A stretch of 64,000 bases of DNA from Trichomonas vaginalis G3 (GCF_026262505.1 NC_067203.1:1798001-1862000); one strand, 5' to 3'. Counted from the stretch's first letter, positions 9,754 through 18,270 are shown. The notes: generated by a model not told the origin, from the sequence alone. A program made the numbers and translations.

Positions 9754-10229
9754 TATTCAAGCATTAACATTATCGAATAATAATCCTTTGAATCATAATC
9801 GATAATAATTGACCTTTCACCAGTTTCTATCGTTTGTTTTATTTCTTTTTGTTCCCCACTATCCGGATCGGTCATTGTAATTGTTTTTGTTATAGTATCA
9901 GCTTTATCTTTAACTTCAATCTTTTTTCCATCGGGATATTTAAACCAAAATTCCAAAAATTCGATATTGTCAATCTGTTCATATTTTAATCTATCAATTA
10001 CATTTTTAATACCATCTGAAAATCTTATGAAATGGTCATTATATGGGTTTGATTGAACTAAATTTGAATGAAGTGAAATATAACCTGATGATGAATATGA
10101 CATCGACTCATATTTTCTGAAAACACTAAAATTTATAACATGAATGAATTTCTTATTCGTTGAATTTATGAATTCTTGAGGTAATCTTATTCTAGTTTTA
10201 TTTATCACTGGAAAATAACGCTTTACCAT
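9750..10229 (-). CDS. Conserved Polinton protein, possible jelly-roll minor protein
   Basis: A 159-residue minus-strand frame of beta-rich character. The segment ISLHSNLV...FLEFWFKYPDGKKIEV...YYSIMLMLEY resembles the Polinton 2 segment at 51501-51947 (IIVHASFS...FQVWFTTDGRKRIVP...FYLELSFIYN), so I treat them as homologues. Function is unknown; a virion component is inferred. It is divergent from the next gene with only 21 bp between start codons. Confidence 0.5.
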   Translation of the reverse strand: MVKRYFPVINKTRIRLPQEFINSTNKKFIHVINFSVFRKYESMSYSSSGYISLHSNLVQSNPYNDHFIRFSDGIKNVIDRLKYEQIDNIEFLEFWFKYPDGKKIEVKDKADTITKTITMTDPDSGEQKEIKQTIETGERSIIIDYDSKDYYSIMLMLEY

Positions 10230-10250
10230 ATTTTTAATCGTAATAAAAAA
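10230..10250. promoter_or_regulatory. Compact bidirectional promoter region
   Basis: Only 21 bases (TTTTTAATCGTAATAAAAAA and neighbours) separate two divergent start codons, so any promoter elements for both genes must lie here or inside the coding sequence. TCGTAATAAA recurs before the gene at 11012. Confidence 0.5.
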
Positions 10251-10898
10251 ATGTCAATTATCAATATTATTTCGAATAATAACTGTGAATTAAATTTAAC
10301 AGTTAGCGGAATTTATAATGTTACTCTCGTTTCTGTGAGTGGTAAATTTAATCCCATTCTTTTAGACCCTTCAGATTATATATCATTTATTAAAGATGAC
10401 CATGAGCCGCATAGCGGCGGGGTCGTAGACCTAAAAACGTATGATATGTATATAAATAATGTGATAACGAAATGGGATATTAACATGATTTTAAGTTATT
10501 TAAATGAATCATTTATCGTATGGTATGAAGAAAATTTTAAATCAAAACCTGATAAACTTTTTGAACTTGATGAAATAAATAACCTTATTAAATTTCCGCT
10601 GAAAATTAAATTTTGTACTCCTCGTCTTCGTTCATTGTTGGGGATATTAAATTTTGAAAAAGATGTTGGGGATGTTTTGTATTCTGACACTGGTTCTAAT
10701 TTCATTTTAATCAAATGTGATAAAGTTAATACCCCAATGAGATTTTCACATCAAACATTAGACCCTAACTCTTACCCATCAATACAAAACATTTTATCCA
10801 TCAACTTAAACATATTTCTTTATCATATCCGTTTCAATTATCCGGGAATTCATTTATTCTTCATTCAAAAGATTTATCAAATATTAAATTTAGAATAA
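10251..10898 (+). CDS. Penton/minor-capsid candidate, Polinton 1 (fossil)
   Basis: A 215-residue frame resembling the Polinton 2 protein at 36586-37392: LNLTVSGIYNVTLVSVSGKF against LQSPQGRYCKLTLNTMTTKA, then a Y-x-x-x-N-x-V...L-N/F-N block, then TGSNFILIKC against TPILYIVSNL. Coding-like sequence goes a little further, to about 10987. The beta-rich single-domain make-up suits a vertex or minor capsid protein, but this is inference. A double hairpin (10406-10431) lies inside the frame. Confidence 0.5.
   Translation: MSIINIISNNNCELNLTVSGIYNVTLVSVSGKFNPILLDPSDYISFIKDDHEPHSGGVVDLKTYDMYINNVITKWDINMILSYLNESFIVWYEENFKSKPDKLFELDEINNLIKFPLKIKFCTPRLRSLLGILNFEKDVGDVLYSDTGSNFILIKCDKVNTPMRFSHQTLDPNSYPSIQNILSINLNIFLYHIRFNYPGIHLFFIQKIYQILNLE
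10406..10431. repeat. Double-hairpin element, copy 2
   Basis: GCCGC-ATA-GCGGC, then GGTC-GTA-GACC 2 nt later. It lies inside the open frame of the penton-like candidate and keeps it open. Confidence 0.8.
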
Positions 10899-11011
10899 CT
10901 GACCTATTTGATTGTGATTTAGAATTTATGAATGAAATATTATGGCAATTTCAAATAGAAAAAATAGCTGATGAGATAACAGATTAAATATTTATTTTTA
11001 AATCGTAATAA

Positions 11012-11539
11012 ATGATTAAACAACAGCAACCACAGACCATTACATACGCCATATATGCATATAATTCAAAGACGGCAGAACAAACGCAAATGTTGAAATA
11101 TGGAGATTTGGAGATAGTATTGAAAAATGACCATTTCGAATTCGTTTGCAAAGGTGGTGCAGTGATATCAAATATAAAAGAAATTTTATTTATGAATTCA
11201 AAAATTAAAGGAATAACGGATGATATAACATCAATTCCACCAGAAGAACAAAGATATTACGCATTAAATGCATTTCCTAAAGTTTTGAAGATTGGAAGAT
11301 TTAATTTAAATGAGGAATTCATAAAAGGTTTCCTAAATGACATAATGAAGAAAGCAGATAAGGAATATGTTAACGATGAGTTAGCAAAGAAAGCAGATAT
11401 ATCATTTGTTAACGATGAGTTAGCAAAGAAAGCAGATAAAACTTATGTTAACGATGAGTTAGCAAAGAAAGCAGATATATCATTTGTTAACGATGAGTTA
11501 GCAAAGAAAGCAGATAAAATATTGTTAACGATGAGTTAG
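11012..11539 (+). CDS. Tail-fibre-like protein, N-terminal and repeat region (fossil part)
   Basis: Residues 1-115 form a domain of unknown type. Then come 13-residue repeats of the form VNDELAKKADxxY/F, like the trimeric stalk repeats (KADKTYV) of phage tail fibres. The start follows a TCGTAATAAATG context. The fibre gene region runs to 12617 and is broken. The stalk repeats and the end domain at 12183-12617 both match the single long frame at 49761-51062 in Polinton 2. Confidence 0.65.
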   Translation: MIKQQQPQTITYAIYAYNSKTAEQTQMLKYGDLEIVLKNDHFEFVCKGGAVISNIKEILFMNSKIKGITDDITSIPPEEQRYYALNAFPKVLKIGRFNLNEEFIKGFLNDIMKKADKEYVNDELAKKADISFVNDELAKKADKTYVNDELAKKADISFVNDELAKKADKILLTMS

Positions 11540-11611
11540 CAAAGAAAGCAAATATATCATTTGTTAACGATGAGTTAGCAAAGAAAGCAGATATATCATT
11601 TGTTAACGAAA
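11369..11611 (+). repeat. 39-bp coding tandem repeat (fibre stalk)
   Basis: About six copies of a 39-bp unit starting GTTAACGATGAGTTAGCAAA, encoding 13-residue stalk repeats. Copies are almost identical, so copy number can change by slippage or unequal exchange. Confidence 0.9.
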
Positions 11612-11622
11612 TATACCAAAGT

Positions 11623-11925
11623 TTGATAGGAACAAAAAATATTGAAACTATTGTTGGTGACTTTTCTGTCAATGAAGAAAACAAATATTTTAGATGGGAG
11701 TTTGTACAGTCCTTAAGAAATGGTATACGGTATAAACTCATTCCGAAAAATAACAATGAAATGTATGTAGGCTATATAAAGAATAATGGCACACAAGTTA
11801 AAGTTCCATTAGACAACAACTGCTACTTAAACTTATATGGAGACGAACAAAAGAAATATTTAAGAGTTTATGAAATGACGGATATGACATTGTCTAACGT
11901 AGCTCCAGCACCGTTATTATTATGA
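11623..11925 (+). CDS. Fibre-region middle segment (fossil part)
   Basis: A 100-residue open stretch between the stalk repeats and the end domain (GTKNIETIVGDFSVNEENKY and on). No family recognised. From position it belongs to the fibre gene. Confidence 0.4.
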   Translation: MIGTKNIETIVGDFSVNEENKYFRWEFVQSLRNGIRYKLIPKNNNEMYVGYIKNNGTQVKVPLDNNCYLNLYGDEQKKYLRVYEMTDMTLSNVAPAPLLL

Positions 11926-12182
11926 ATGGTGTTGACGCACATGTAGACCCAAAAAAGCAAACATTATATTTAGAATATTATAGATATAAAGATTAATGCA
12001 ATAGAAAAAACGAGAATAGTATACTATTATGAAGATGACAAAAATAAATATTATAGTCAAGATTTTACATACCCTGAAAACATAAGATTATATTATAAAA
12101 AATATTCGACACAAACCAGAAGAAACCCGAAATAGTTACACTATATTTTAAGTTCAAAAGAGACAATCCTATAATATCTCAT

Positions 12183-12617
12183 ATGTTTGATTTAATGAAC
12201 CCAGTAGGTTCTATTTATACATCTATGGATGCAAGAGGTCCTCAAGTAATGTTTGGTGTTGGTGCATGGGAACAAATAGTTGACAGGTTTTTGTATTGTG
12301 CAAACTCTTCAAAGGAAACAGGGGGAAGTAAAACAATTACGGGTGAAAATTTACCTGCACACAGTCACTACATAGATTTAAGCACATCTCAAGCAGGTTG
12401 GCATAAGCATAGATATTGGGATTGGTCAGGAATGACAAAAGGTAAAGGATATGATGTTAAAGATGATGTTAAATTTGCCATAAATTGTTACTGGAGTGAC
12501 ACTCAGGGAGAAGGAAACCATACACATCGCGTTTCAGGATATACACAAACAACGGGACAAAGTAAAGATTACATGCCACCATTTATGACTGTATTCGCAT
12601 GGTATAGAGTTCAATGA
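12183..12617 (+). CDS. Phage tail-collar-type fibre end domain (fossil part)
   Basis: A 144-residue stretch with the hallmarks of phage fibre/collar domains: PVGSIYTSM, then W-E-Q-I-V-D-R-F-L-Y-C-A, GGSKTITGENLPAHSHYI, paired histidines (HKHRYWDWSG; NHTHRVSGYTQTTG), and the closing MPPFMTVFAWYR. Roughly four fifths of positions match the end of the Polinton 2 fibre (49761-51062). In phages this fold sits at the fibre tip and can bind receptors; a host-recognition role here is inference. Confidence 0.8.
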   Translation: MFDLMNPVGSIYTSMDARGPQVMFGVGAWEQIVDRFLYCANSSKETGGSKTITGENLPAHSHYIDLSTSQAGWHKHRYWDWSGMTKGKGYDVKDDVKFAINCYWSDTQGEGNHTHRVSGYTQTTGQSKDYMPPFMTVFAWYRVQ

Positions 12618-12695
12618 ACGCTCAATGTTTGTGAAACAAACTTTAGGAGCTCCAAAAGAGCAAACGACATAATTTAAATTTTTATTTTAGTATAA

Positions 12696-12830
12696 ATGAA
12701 GATTCTACCATATGGTGTTATTGGAAGAGATAAAGATGGAAACCCAATATTTGATCCAAAGTTAAAATTAAAGTTACTGACAAGACAACAACTTGAAAAG
12801 TTGCTGAAACCAAAACAGGATGAAAAATGA
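12696..12830 (+). CDS. Small protein with LTRQQLEKLL tail
   Basis: Forty-four residues (MKILPYGVIGRDKDGNPIF and on). It starts at a TATAAATG context, and its end (LLTRQQLEKLLKPK) resembles the ends of the two next small genes. Function unknown. Confidence 0.55.
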   Translation: MKILPYGVIGRDKDGNPIFDPKLKLKLLTRQQLEKLLKPKQDEK

Positions 12831-12889
12831 GAAAATGAGAAAATGAGAAAGAAAAAAATTTAAATTATGCAATTTTATTTTTATCATAA

Positions 12890-13072
12890 ATGACAAAATT
12901 AATTAAGCCAACTATTTCTAAATTAATGATACCAATGAAATCATTTCATGGAGTACTTATCCCAGGTTCTTCACAATTAGCCGGGGCAAGTGTTGTGACT
13001 CAAGGTGGAACATTAGCGAATCCATTCAAATTATTAACTAAAGATGAACTTAATAAAATGATGATAAAATAA
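12890..13072 (+). CDS. Small protein with LTKDELNKMM tail
   Basis: Sixty residues. A Ser/Gly-rich centre (PGSSQLAGASVVTQGG) precedes LLTKDELNKMMIK at the end. The upstream TTATTTTTATCATAAATG is almost the same as that before 13829, supporting a real small gene. Confidence 0.55.
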   Translation: MTKLIKPTISKLMIPMKSFHGVLIPGSSQLAGASVVTQGGTLANPFKLLTKDELNKMMIK

Positions 13073-13122
13073 CTGATAACAAAATTTTATTTCACTACTA
13101 CCATAAAAACAGGTGAAAAAAC

Positions 13123-13168
13123 AGGTGAGATCTCACCTAGCCGCTTTGCGGCTCTGACCCTTTGGGTC
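13123..13168. repeat. Palindrome plus double-hairpin element, copy 3
   Basis: A 16-bp perfect palindrome (AGGTGAGATCTCACCT), then AGCCGC-TTT-GCGGCT (13139-13153) and GACCC-TTT-GGGTC (13156-13168). It is non-coding, just after the small gene at 12890, and could also act as a terminator for the rightward genes. Confidence 0.8.
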
Positions 13169-13427
13169 TCTTCACCTAAATTATATTTTTGGTCAAAGCT
13201 TCCACGAGAGAAAAGATTCCTCATTCGCTAAGGATTCCAAAAATGAAAAAATCATTGATTTCGGCTGAGAAAAAACAGCAAAACCCTTCTTCCACGGGAA
13301 CAAAGAAATAAAGAAGAAATAAAGAAGAAATAAAGTAAATTTTTTATTTATTCCCGTGGAAGATAGAGCACTTTTATGATACTTTTTATTCACGACAAAC
13401 AAGACAAATAAAGAAAATGAGAAAATA

Positions 13428-13501
13428 CGGCGCTGTCGCGGTTCGAACCACAGACCTTGACCCCTCCATAACACCACCTTAGACCACTGTGCTACGTAGC
13501 C
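13428..13501 (-). other. tRNA-like sequence inside Polinton 1
   Basis: Read on the minus strand, 74 nt start GGCTACGTAGCACAGTGG (good A box) and contain GGTTCGAACC (perfect B box) about 34 nt later, with a short CAC/GTG D stem. The anticodon stem and acceptor stem do not pair well by eye, so a working tRNA is unlikely. It may be a decayed tRNA, a Pol III promoter unit, or a SINE head. Confidence 0.4.
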
Positions 13502-13556
13502 TGTCGACATAAGATTTTATAAATTGCATATTTGACGTAAATTTATTTCCCAGTTA

Positions 13557-13750
13557 TTCAAAAATAATTAATTATTGAATGACCTGAAAACATTAACGTA
13601 AACATTAACGTAAACATTTATTTCCCCGACTGTTGTCAAAATGTCGTGTTGTCACACTTTTTCAGAGAAGTTAAATGACCTGGTAGCACATGGTAGCATG
13701 GTAGCACCTTCGGTTCTTCAAAAATAATTAATTATTGAATAACCTAAAAA
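13557..13750. repeat. Direct repeat pair in the Polinton 1 central non-coding region
   Basis: A segment of about 33 bp holding the palindrome ATAATTAATTAT occurs at 13557-13589 and 13717-13750 with two differences. Between the copies lies a short tandem repeat (CATTAACGTAAA). The whole 13.1-13.8 kb stretch lacks genes and is packed with hairpins and repeats, near the convergence of the two gene arms. Confidence 0.7.
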
Positions 13751-13754
13751 CCAT

Positions 13755-13782
13755 GAGACTTTGTCTCCGGACTCTTTGAGTC
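13755..13782. repeat. Double-hairpin element, copy 4
   Basis: GAGAC-TTT-GTCTC followed by GACTC-TTT-GAGTC, 2 nt apart. Confidence 0.85.
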
Positions 13783-13828
13783 ACTTAACGATAAAATAAG
13801 TGATAACAAATTTTTATTTTTATCATAA

Positions 13829-13951
13829 ATGAATACCCCACAAGCTCAAAATTTACCACGAATCATAACAAGGGAGGAAATGATAAAAATGATGCAAGAA
13901 CATGTTAAAAATAACAAACCACTAAAATTGAGAAAATGTGGTTATGCGTAA
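13829..13951 (+). CDS. Small protein with ITREEMIKMM segment
   Basis: Forty residues (MNTPQAQNLPRIITREEMIK and on). It shares the I/L-T-R/K-x-E/Q-x-x-K-M/L segment of the genes at 12696 and 12890 and the same TTTTTATCATAAATG leader. It is the last rightward gene before the leftward block. Confidence 0.55.
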   Translation: MNTPQAQNLPRIITREEMIKMMQEHVKNNKPLKLRKCGYA

Positions 13952-13988
13952 TGATGGAAAGAGAGATGTTGTCGAAGAGGAATAAAAA

Positions 13989-14259
13989 TTAAATTTGGAT
14001 AGAGTTTAAAAATTCATCTTTATTAAATTCATCTCTTCCAATCAATTTATTTATTCTATTAAATTCTTTTATTTTTGCTTCACTCAGTTTAAGGATTGAA
14101 CGATAAGTTTCTAATTTTTCGATTATTTCTTTCCTCTCTTTATCGTTTTCAACCCCACCATTGTGGCTTCTTTTTGTAATAGCATATTTTTGATTTAATT
14201 CTGTTTAGTTTCTTTTTATATTCATCGTCTGGACTCTTGACTGCTTCGTTGTTACTCAT
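13989..14259 (-). pseudogene. Broken small Polinton 1 gene, Lys-rich helical
   Basis: Coding-like minus-strand sequence from an ATG at 14259 (MSNNEAVKSPDDEYKKK) to a stop near 13989. It encodes mostly charged helix (KERKEIIEKLETYRSILKL). It is broken; family unknown. Confidence 0.45.
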
Positions 14260-14563
14260 TTCTTACGAAATAAAAAAATTAAATATTATTTAAATATAAT
14301 GGAGTAATAAAATAAATCGGAATTTCTATTAATTTATTGTCAACTTCAACTAATGCATTGCCGTTAATATATCTAACAAATTCAGCTATTGTGTCAAATC
14401 TTCGTCTTCTTTTTGTCATTGATTTATCAGTTTTTCCATAATCGAGATGAATCAAAACTTTATCCCTTGTTTAAAATTCATGAGCCCCGAATTAATTTGT
14501 TCACGTTTAACATCATTCAACCTTTCCATTTGCTTTCTAATATATTCCCATTCTTTTGAAATA

Positions 14564-15808
14564 TCATTTTTTCATTTCCACCGGTTTCATGTTTATTGTT
14601 CTATGCCATGTATTATTGTAATAATATACTAACTGCTGTATGATGGAGTCATGATTTCCATCCCAGTATATCTGACCATTAACCCCTAACGCATCTCTAA
14701 GAGTTCTCATTACCGCATCAACTATTTTATTATGAAACGTATATGGAGAGGATGAAAAGTAAAAATTAATTTGTGGGAAATAATGAGCCATAGCTGCCTG
14801 AAATCCTTTATCACCATCACCCCTTATATTATCTACTCTTTCATGATCTAGTAAGTATTGAATAGCTCTTCTTGTTTCCTGTTCTGTTTTCCCTTTCACC
14901 GGAATGCAATATAAATATCTGGTGTTAATGTTAATGGCAAATAAATAAGTAACGTTTCCTCTTGAATATTCTAAATGATCGATTTCGTATGAATATGGAT
15001 ATGGTGCAAATGAAGGGCGACTAAATTTTTCCTTTAACGGTTGAATTTTTGGGTCAGTTGGTTTATTTAATATTTTGAAATCCTTTTTAAAATCTTTTTG
15101 CTTCTTTAATGTTTGAAATGGATATAATAAAGTGAATGATGAAGGATTAACTGAAGGAGGAGGAGGTACTGTCGTTGGAGGGTTTGGTGTTGCAGGTGGT
15201 TTAATTTTATCTGCTTTGATTTTGGATTTCATTCCCCCCTTCATTAATTCTGGATGTATTCTATTCATTTGTTTTAAATATGCTGTATATAAAGGTTTGA
15301 TATACTTTCCCGCTTCGAGTTTATGTTGAAGGATGAATTCCAAAAGTTGATCTTCATTTAAAAGTCGGGCTGAATATGGTTTAACTAATGAATCATAAAT
15401 TAAAGCTTGTGCTTCATTTATGGTCTGAAGGACCTGGGCGTTTTGCACCTTTTGTTTTTGTTCCTTTGGTTTTTGCGGCTCAGGATTATATAATTTATAT
15501 AATTTATATAATTCATCAATATCTTCTTCTGTTAATACTTTATTTTTGAAATCTTTCAATTGTTTAAGTTGTGATTTACTTTTTCCCTTTGAATATTCAT
15601 TATTTTTAATTTTGTCTTTAATTTTAGAAATTATTTTATCATGATATTTCAAAACTTCATTTTTATAATACGAATAATAATAATCCATATCATCACCCGT
15701 TATATTGTTATCATGTTTTTGGAGATATGATTTTAATTCATAATAATTAAGAAAATTTTGATTAAGTACTAAATCATCAATTAAATTTTTTAAATCTACG
15801 CTATTCAT
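14564..15808 (-). CDS. Retroviral-type integrase, Polinton 1 (fossil)
   Basis: A 414-residue open stretch. Residues 1-200 are charged and helical with a Pro-rich linker (PPATPNPPTTVPPPPS). Residues about 275-410 are the RNase-H-like integrase core: SYEIDHLEYSRGNVTYLFAI around the first acidic residue, RGDGDKGFQAAMAHYFP around the second, then the HNKIVDAVMRTLRDALG helix and YYYNNTWHRTI. Coding-like sequence continues to about 14297 with an SH3-like C-terminal segment (DKVLIHLDYGKTDKS), so the gene region is about 1.5 kb and broken. It starts at TATATAAATG. The family joins element ends to host DNA. Confidence 0.85.
   Translation of the reverse strand: MNSVDLKNLIDDLVLNQNFLNYYELKSYLQKHDNNITGDDMDYYYSYYKNEVLKYHDKIISKIKDKIKNNEYSKGKSKSQLKQLKDFKNKVLTEEDIDELYKLYKLYNPEPQKPKEQKQKVQNAQVLQTINEAQALIYDSLVKPYSARLLNEDQLLEFILQHKLEAGKYIKPLYTAYLKQMNRIHPELMKGGMKSKIKADKIKPPATPNPPTTVPPPPSVNPSSFTLLYPFQTLKKQKDFKKDFKILNKPTDPKIQPLKEKFSRPSFAPYPYSYEIDHLEYSRGNVTYLFAININTRYLYCIPVKGKTEQETRRAIQYLLDHERVDNIRGDGDKGFQAAMAHYFPQINFYFSSSPYTFHNKIVDAVMRTLRDALGVNGQIYWDGNHDSIIQQLVYYYNNTWHRTINMKPVEMKK
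15422..15434. repeat. Single hairpin of the double-hairpin type
   Basis: GGTCT-GAA-GGACC (one G-T pair), followed by a poorer partner (GGGCG-TTTT-GCACC). It lies inside the integrase frame; perhaps an older copy. Confidence 0.5.
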
Positions 15809-15910
15809 TTATATAAAAATAAAATAAGTGTTTTAAGGGTGCCCGCCTCTTTGAATCATAGTATCAAAACCATTATTTACGGTTCCTTTTGTCTCTTCTG
15901 TGGCATTTTA

Positions 15911-18127
15911 TTAAATAAATGGCATACAACATCCATTTTCACAACATACAGCCTTAGTGTGTGCTCCTGTTAATGCAGTCTTACCGATTGTTAAGCGAGT
16001 CATTGACCCGTTTTTAAGTTGTAAATTAATATTCTGACCATCAAATATCACTTTATCATTTATTATATCCAAATAATTTTTAGGTGTTAATTGTTTATTT
16101 TGTCGTAAACTAACTCCTTTCATTTTTTGTGCAATCTTTTTAAAATCACTTCCATCAATTGAACCGTTGAATGAAGTATAACACTTAGGACATAAAGCAA
16201 CCATGTTATCACCTTGTTTCTCAATTGCTAAACCCAATAACTTCTTCTCATGTGCTTTTTCTTCAGCTTTATTCTTTAATTTAGGTTTAAATTTCTCATT
16301 AAAACAGAAGAAATCAAAAGGTGCGAATTTGTAAATGTTTTTATCATAAAATTTTTTATCGGTTACAATTGCTTGAAATGCTTGAGTGTTAGGAAGATTT
16401 GGGTCGCCAGCGATTGCCCAATAAGATGAATCAGTATCACCTTCAATGAAATGAAAACGATTAACATCCATGCATTTATACATAAAATCATAAATGAAAA
16501 CCAAATACCAGTATTTTGCGTTATCTAAAGTGAAGAATGCCTCTTGTAAACATGTATCACATCTATAAAATCTATCTTTAAGCATCACTTGATACGTATC
16601 CTCTCCTATTTCTCTTATGTTTTTAAACTTATTTGACATACATGCAACGCGTGCCTTCTGTGCATTCATTATTTTAGTCTTTGCGTAATTTTGTGTATTC
16701 ATTGCATCGTAACCATATGATCCATTAAGTGAAATCTTGCAAAATAAACTTTTTCCTTTATTTCCTTCTAATTCAGCCTTTTGTCTTTCGTTCATAAATT
16801 CATTCGCAAATTCATTAAAACAAGTATTTTTCGTAAATGTTAAAATTGATTGAATGTCATCAATGATAAAATGAAATCTGTCTATTAGATACCAAAGATA
16901 ATAAGAAGAAAATGGTTGATATTGGTTGTGTGTTGATGCTAACTGAGTTAATTTCCTCTGTTTCTGGTCAACTGGTAGATTGTTTGATTTCATGTAATTA
17001 TACATAAAACCACCAATTGTTTTTTCATCTGTGATAATATCAAAGTTTCTTATTATTGGTAAAAAGTTTATGTAATCATTAATGTATTTTTCATCAATGT
17101 GACCCTTTACTTCAGCCACGAATAAAGTATTTTTCTTCTTAATTATTCCCAGTGCTTTTGCTTTCTTTGTTGCTGTATCACAAATGATAACACCATTCAA
17201 TCTTCCCGGCATATACATTTTATGGTCAGTATATTGAATGAAATCATGAGGATTAGATGAAAATGATGAAGGATATAATGAATTAAAGTCAACACCAACG
17301 AAATGAGTCATAATGTTGGAAGTGTCCTCATTTGATACAGTTTTAGTTTCTGGATTATATGAAAGTTTATTAATGTGCGTGATTCCTTTAAGATTTACTC
17401 TATGTTGAACATTTGATAAACCACCAGTAATTCCATTACGGAGGATGTGATAAGCTTCAACTGAATCTAGAGTCATTGGTAAATTATTTTTTAATGTATA
17501 ATTTCTTAAATTGATTCTTAAACGTTGAACATCTTCATCTTTATTTGATTTTACGACATTGCAATAACAACACATTAACTGACAATTTTCTTTGGTATGT
17601 GGTTTTTCATTATCGATTCTATCTAATGTTGGTTTATTAGCATATGTAAACGCTTTACCACACATTTTGCATTTAGATGAAAGGATTAAATCGTGATAGT
17701 ATTGATAGTCATCCATTGAAACATTGTTTTTAGTATCCCTTTCTGCTTTTTCATCTTGTTTCTTATATGAATCAATTTTATATTTCCAATACTTTTTTGT
17801 TAATTCAAAACTTGATTCCACATTTTCTTCTTCTGGATATGTTTCGTTAGGATTGAAGTTCTTATATGCTAACGCGTAACGAATCATTGATGCATTCGAT
17901 GATAAAGAAAGATTATGAAGCATGTCAATTTTATAAACAAATGTTTCTTCAATAATTTTATCAATTGGGTCAATCATAATTTCAACGTCTTTATTGCAAT
18001 AATGAATAAAATATTCTAATCTATTCTCAAAATTTTTAGCATCATTGAGATATATTTGATAATCTGAATCGGATATTGTTTCTTGAGTTAATGCTGAATA
18101 AAATGAATCTTGAGTGAATGGTTCCAC
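15911..18127 (-). CDS. Protein-primed-type DNA polymerase B, polymerase region (fossil part)
   Basis: A 738-residue stretch with family-B polymerase motifs: motif A VGVDFNSLYPSSF, motif B KISLNGSYGYDA and motif C IEGDTDSSYWAI, in order and spaced as in Polinton enzymes. An HNH-like zinc segment (CKMCGKAF...LDRIDNEKPH...NCQLMCCYCN) lies ahead of motif A, about residues 155-205. A second CxxC pair (CDTCLQEAF) follows motif B, and another (LCPKCYTSF) lies near the end. With the pieces at 18271-18525 and 18657-19262 it forms the polymerase region (about 3.5 kb) of the element, which is broken. Role in the family: copying the element from a protein primer. Confidence 0.9.
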   Translation of the reverse strand: MEPFTQDSFYSALTQETISDSDYQIYLNDAKNFENRLEYFIHYCNKDVEIMIDPIDKIIEETFVYKIDMLHNLSLSSNASMIRYALAYKNFNPNETYPEEENVESSFELTKKYWKYKIDSYKKQDEKAERDTKNNVSMDDYQYYHDLILSSKCKMCGKAFTYANKPTLDRIDNEKPHTKENCQLMCCYCNVVKSNKDEDVQRLRINLRNYTLKNNLPMTLDSVEAYHILRNGITGGLSNVQHRVNLKGITHINKLSYNPETKTVSNEDTSNIMTHFVGVDFNSLYPSSFSSNPHDFIQYTDHKMYMPGRLNGVIICDTATKKAKALGIIKKKNTLFVAEVKGHIDEKYINDYINFLPIIRNFDIITDEKTIGGFMYNYMKSNNLPVDQKQRKLTQLASTHNQYQPFSSYYLWYLIDRFHFIIDDIQSILTFTKNTCFNEFANEFMNERQKAELEGNKGKSLFCKISLNGSYGYDAMNTQNYAKTKIMNAQKARVACMSNKFKNIREIGEDTYQVMLKDRFYRCDTCLQEAFFTLDNAKYWYLVFIYDFMYKCMDVNRFHFIEGDTDSSYWAIAGDPNLPNTQAFQAIVTDKKFYDKNIYKFAPFDFFCFNEKFKPKLKNKAEEKAHEKKLLGLAIEKQGDNMVALCPKCYTSFNGSIDGSDFKKIAQKMKGVSLRQNKQLTPKNYLDIINDKVIFDGQNINLQLKNGSMTRLTIGKTALTGAHTKAVCCENGCCMPFI

Positions 18128-18270
18128 TTTATATAATTCATCTTCGTAATTCTCCCATGTGATGAATTGATAAGGGAAAAAGGATTTAACACGTGATTTA
18201 TTGTTTCCGAAATCTTGAGTGAATTGGTCTAATGTTCCACCCGCTATATAATTTCTGATGTCAATAAATC

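Noticed and set aside
13428-13501. A functional tRNA gene
   Set aside because: A and B boxes are good, but the acceptor and anticodon stems do not pair by eye.
13193-13510. 105-residue minus-strand frame over the tRNA-like region
   Set aside because: Covers non-coding hairpins, A-rich repeats and the tRNA-like sequence; composition is not coding-like.
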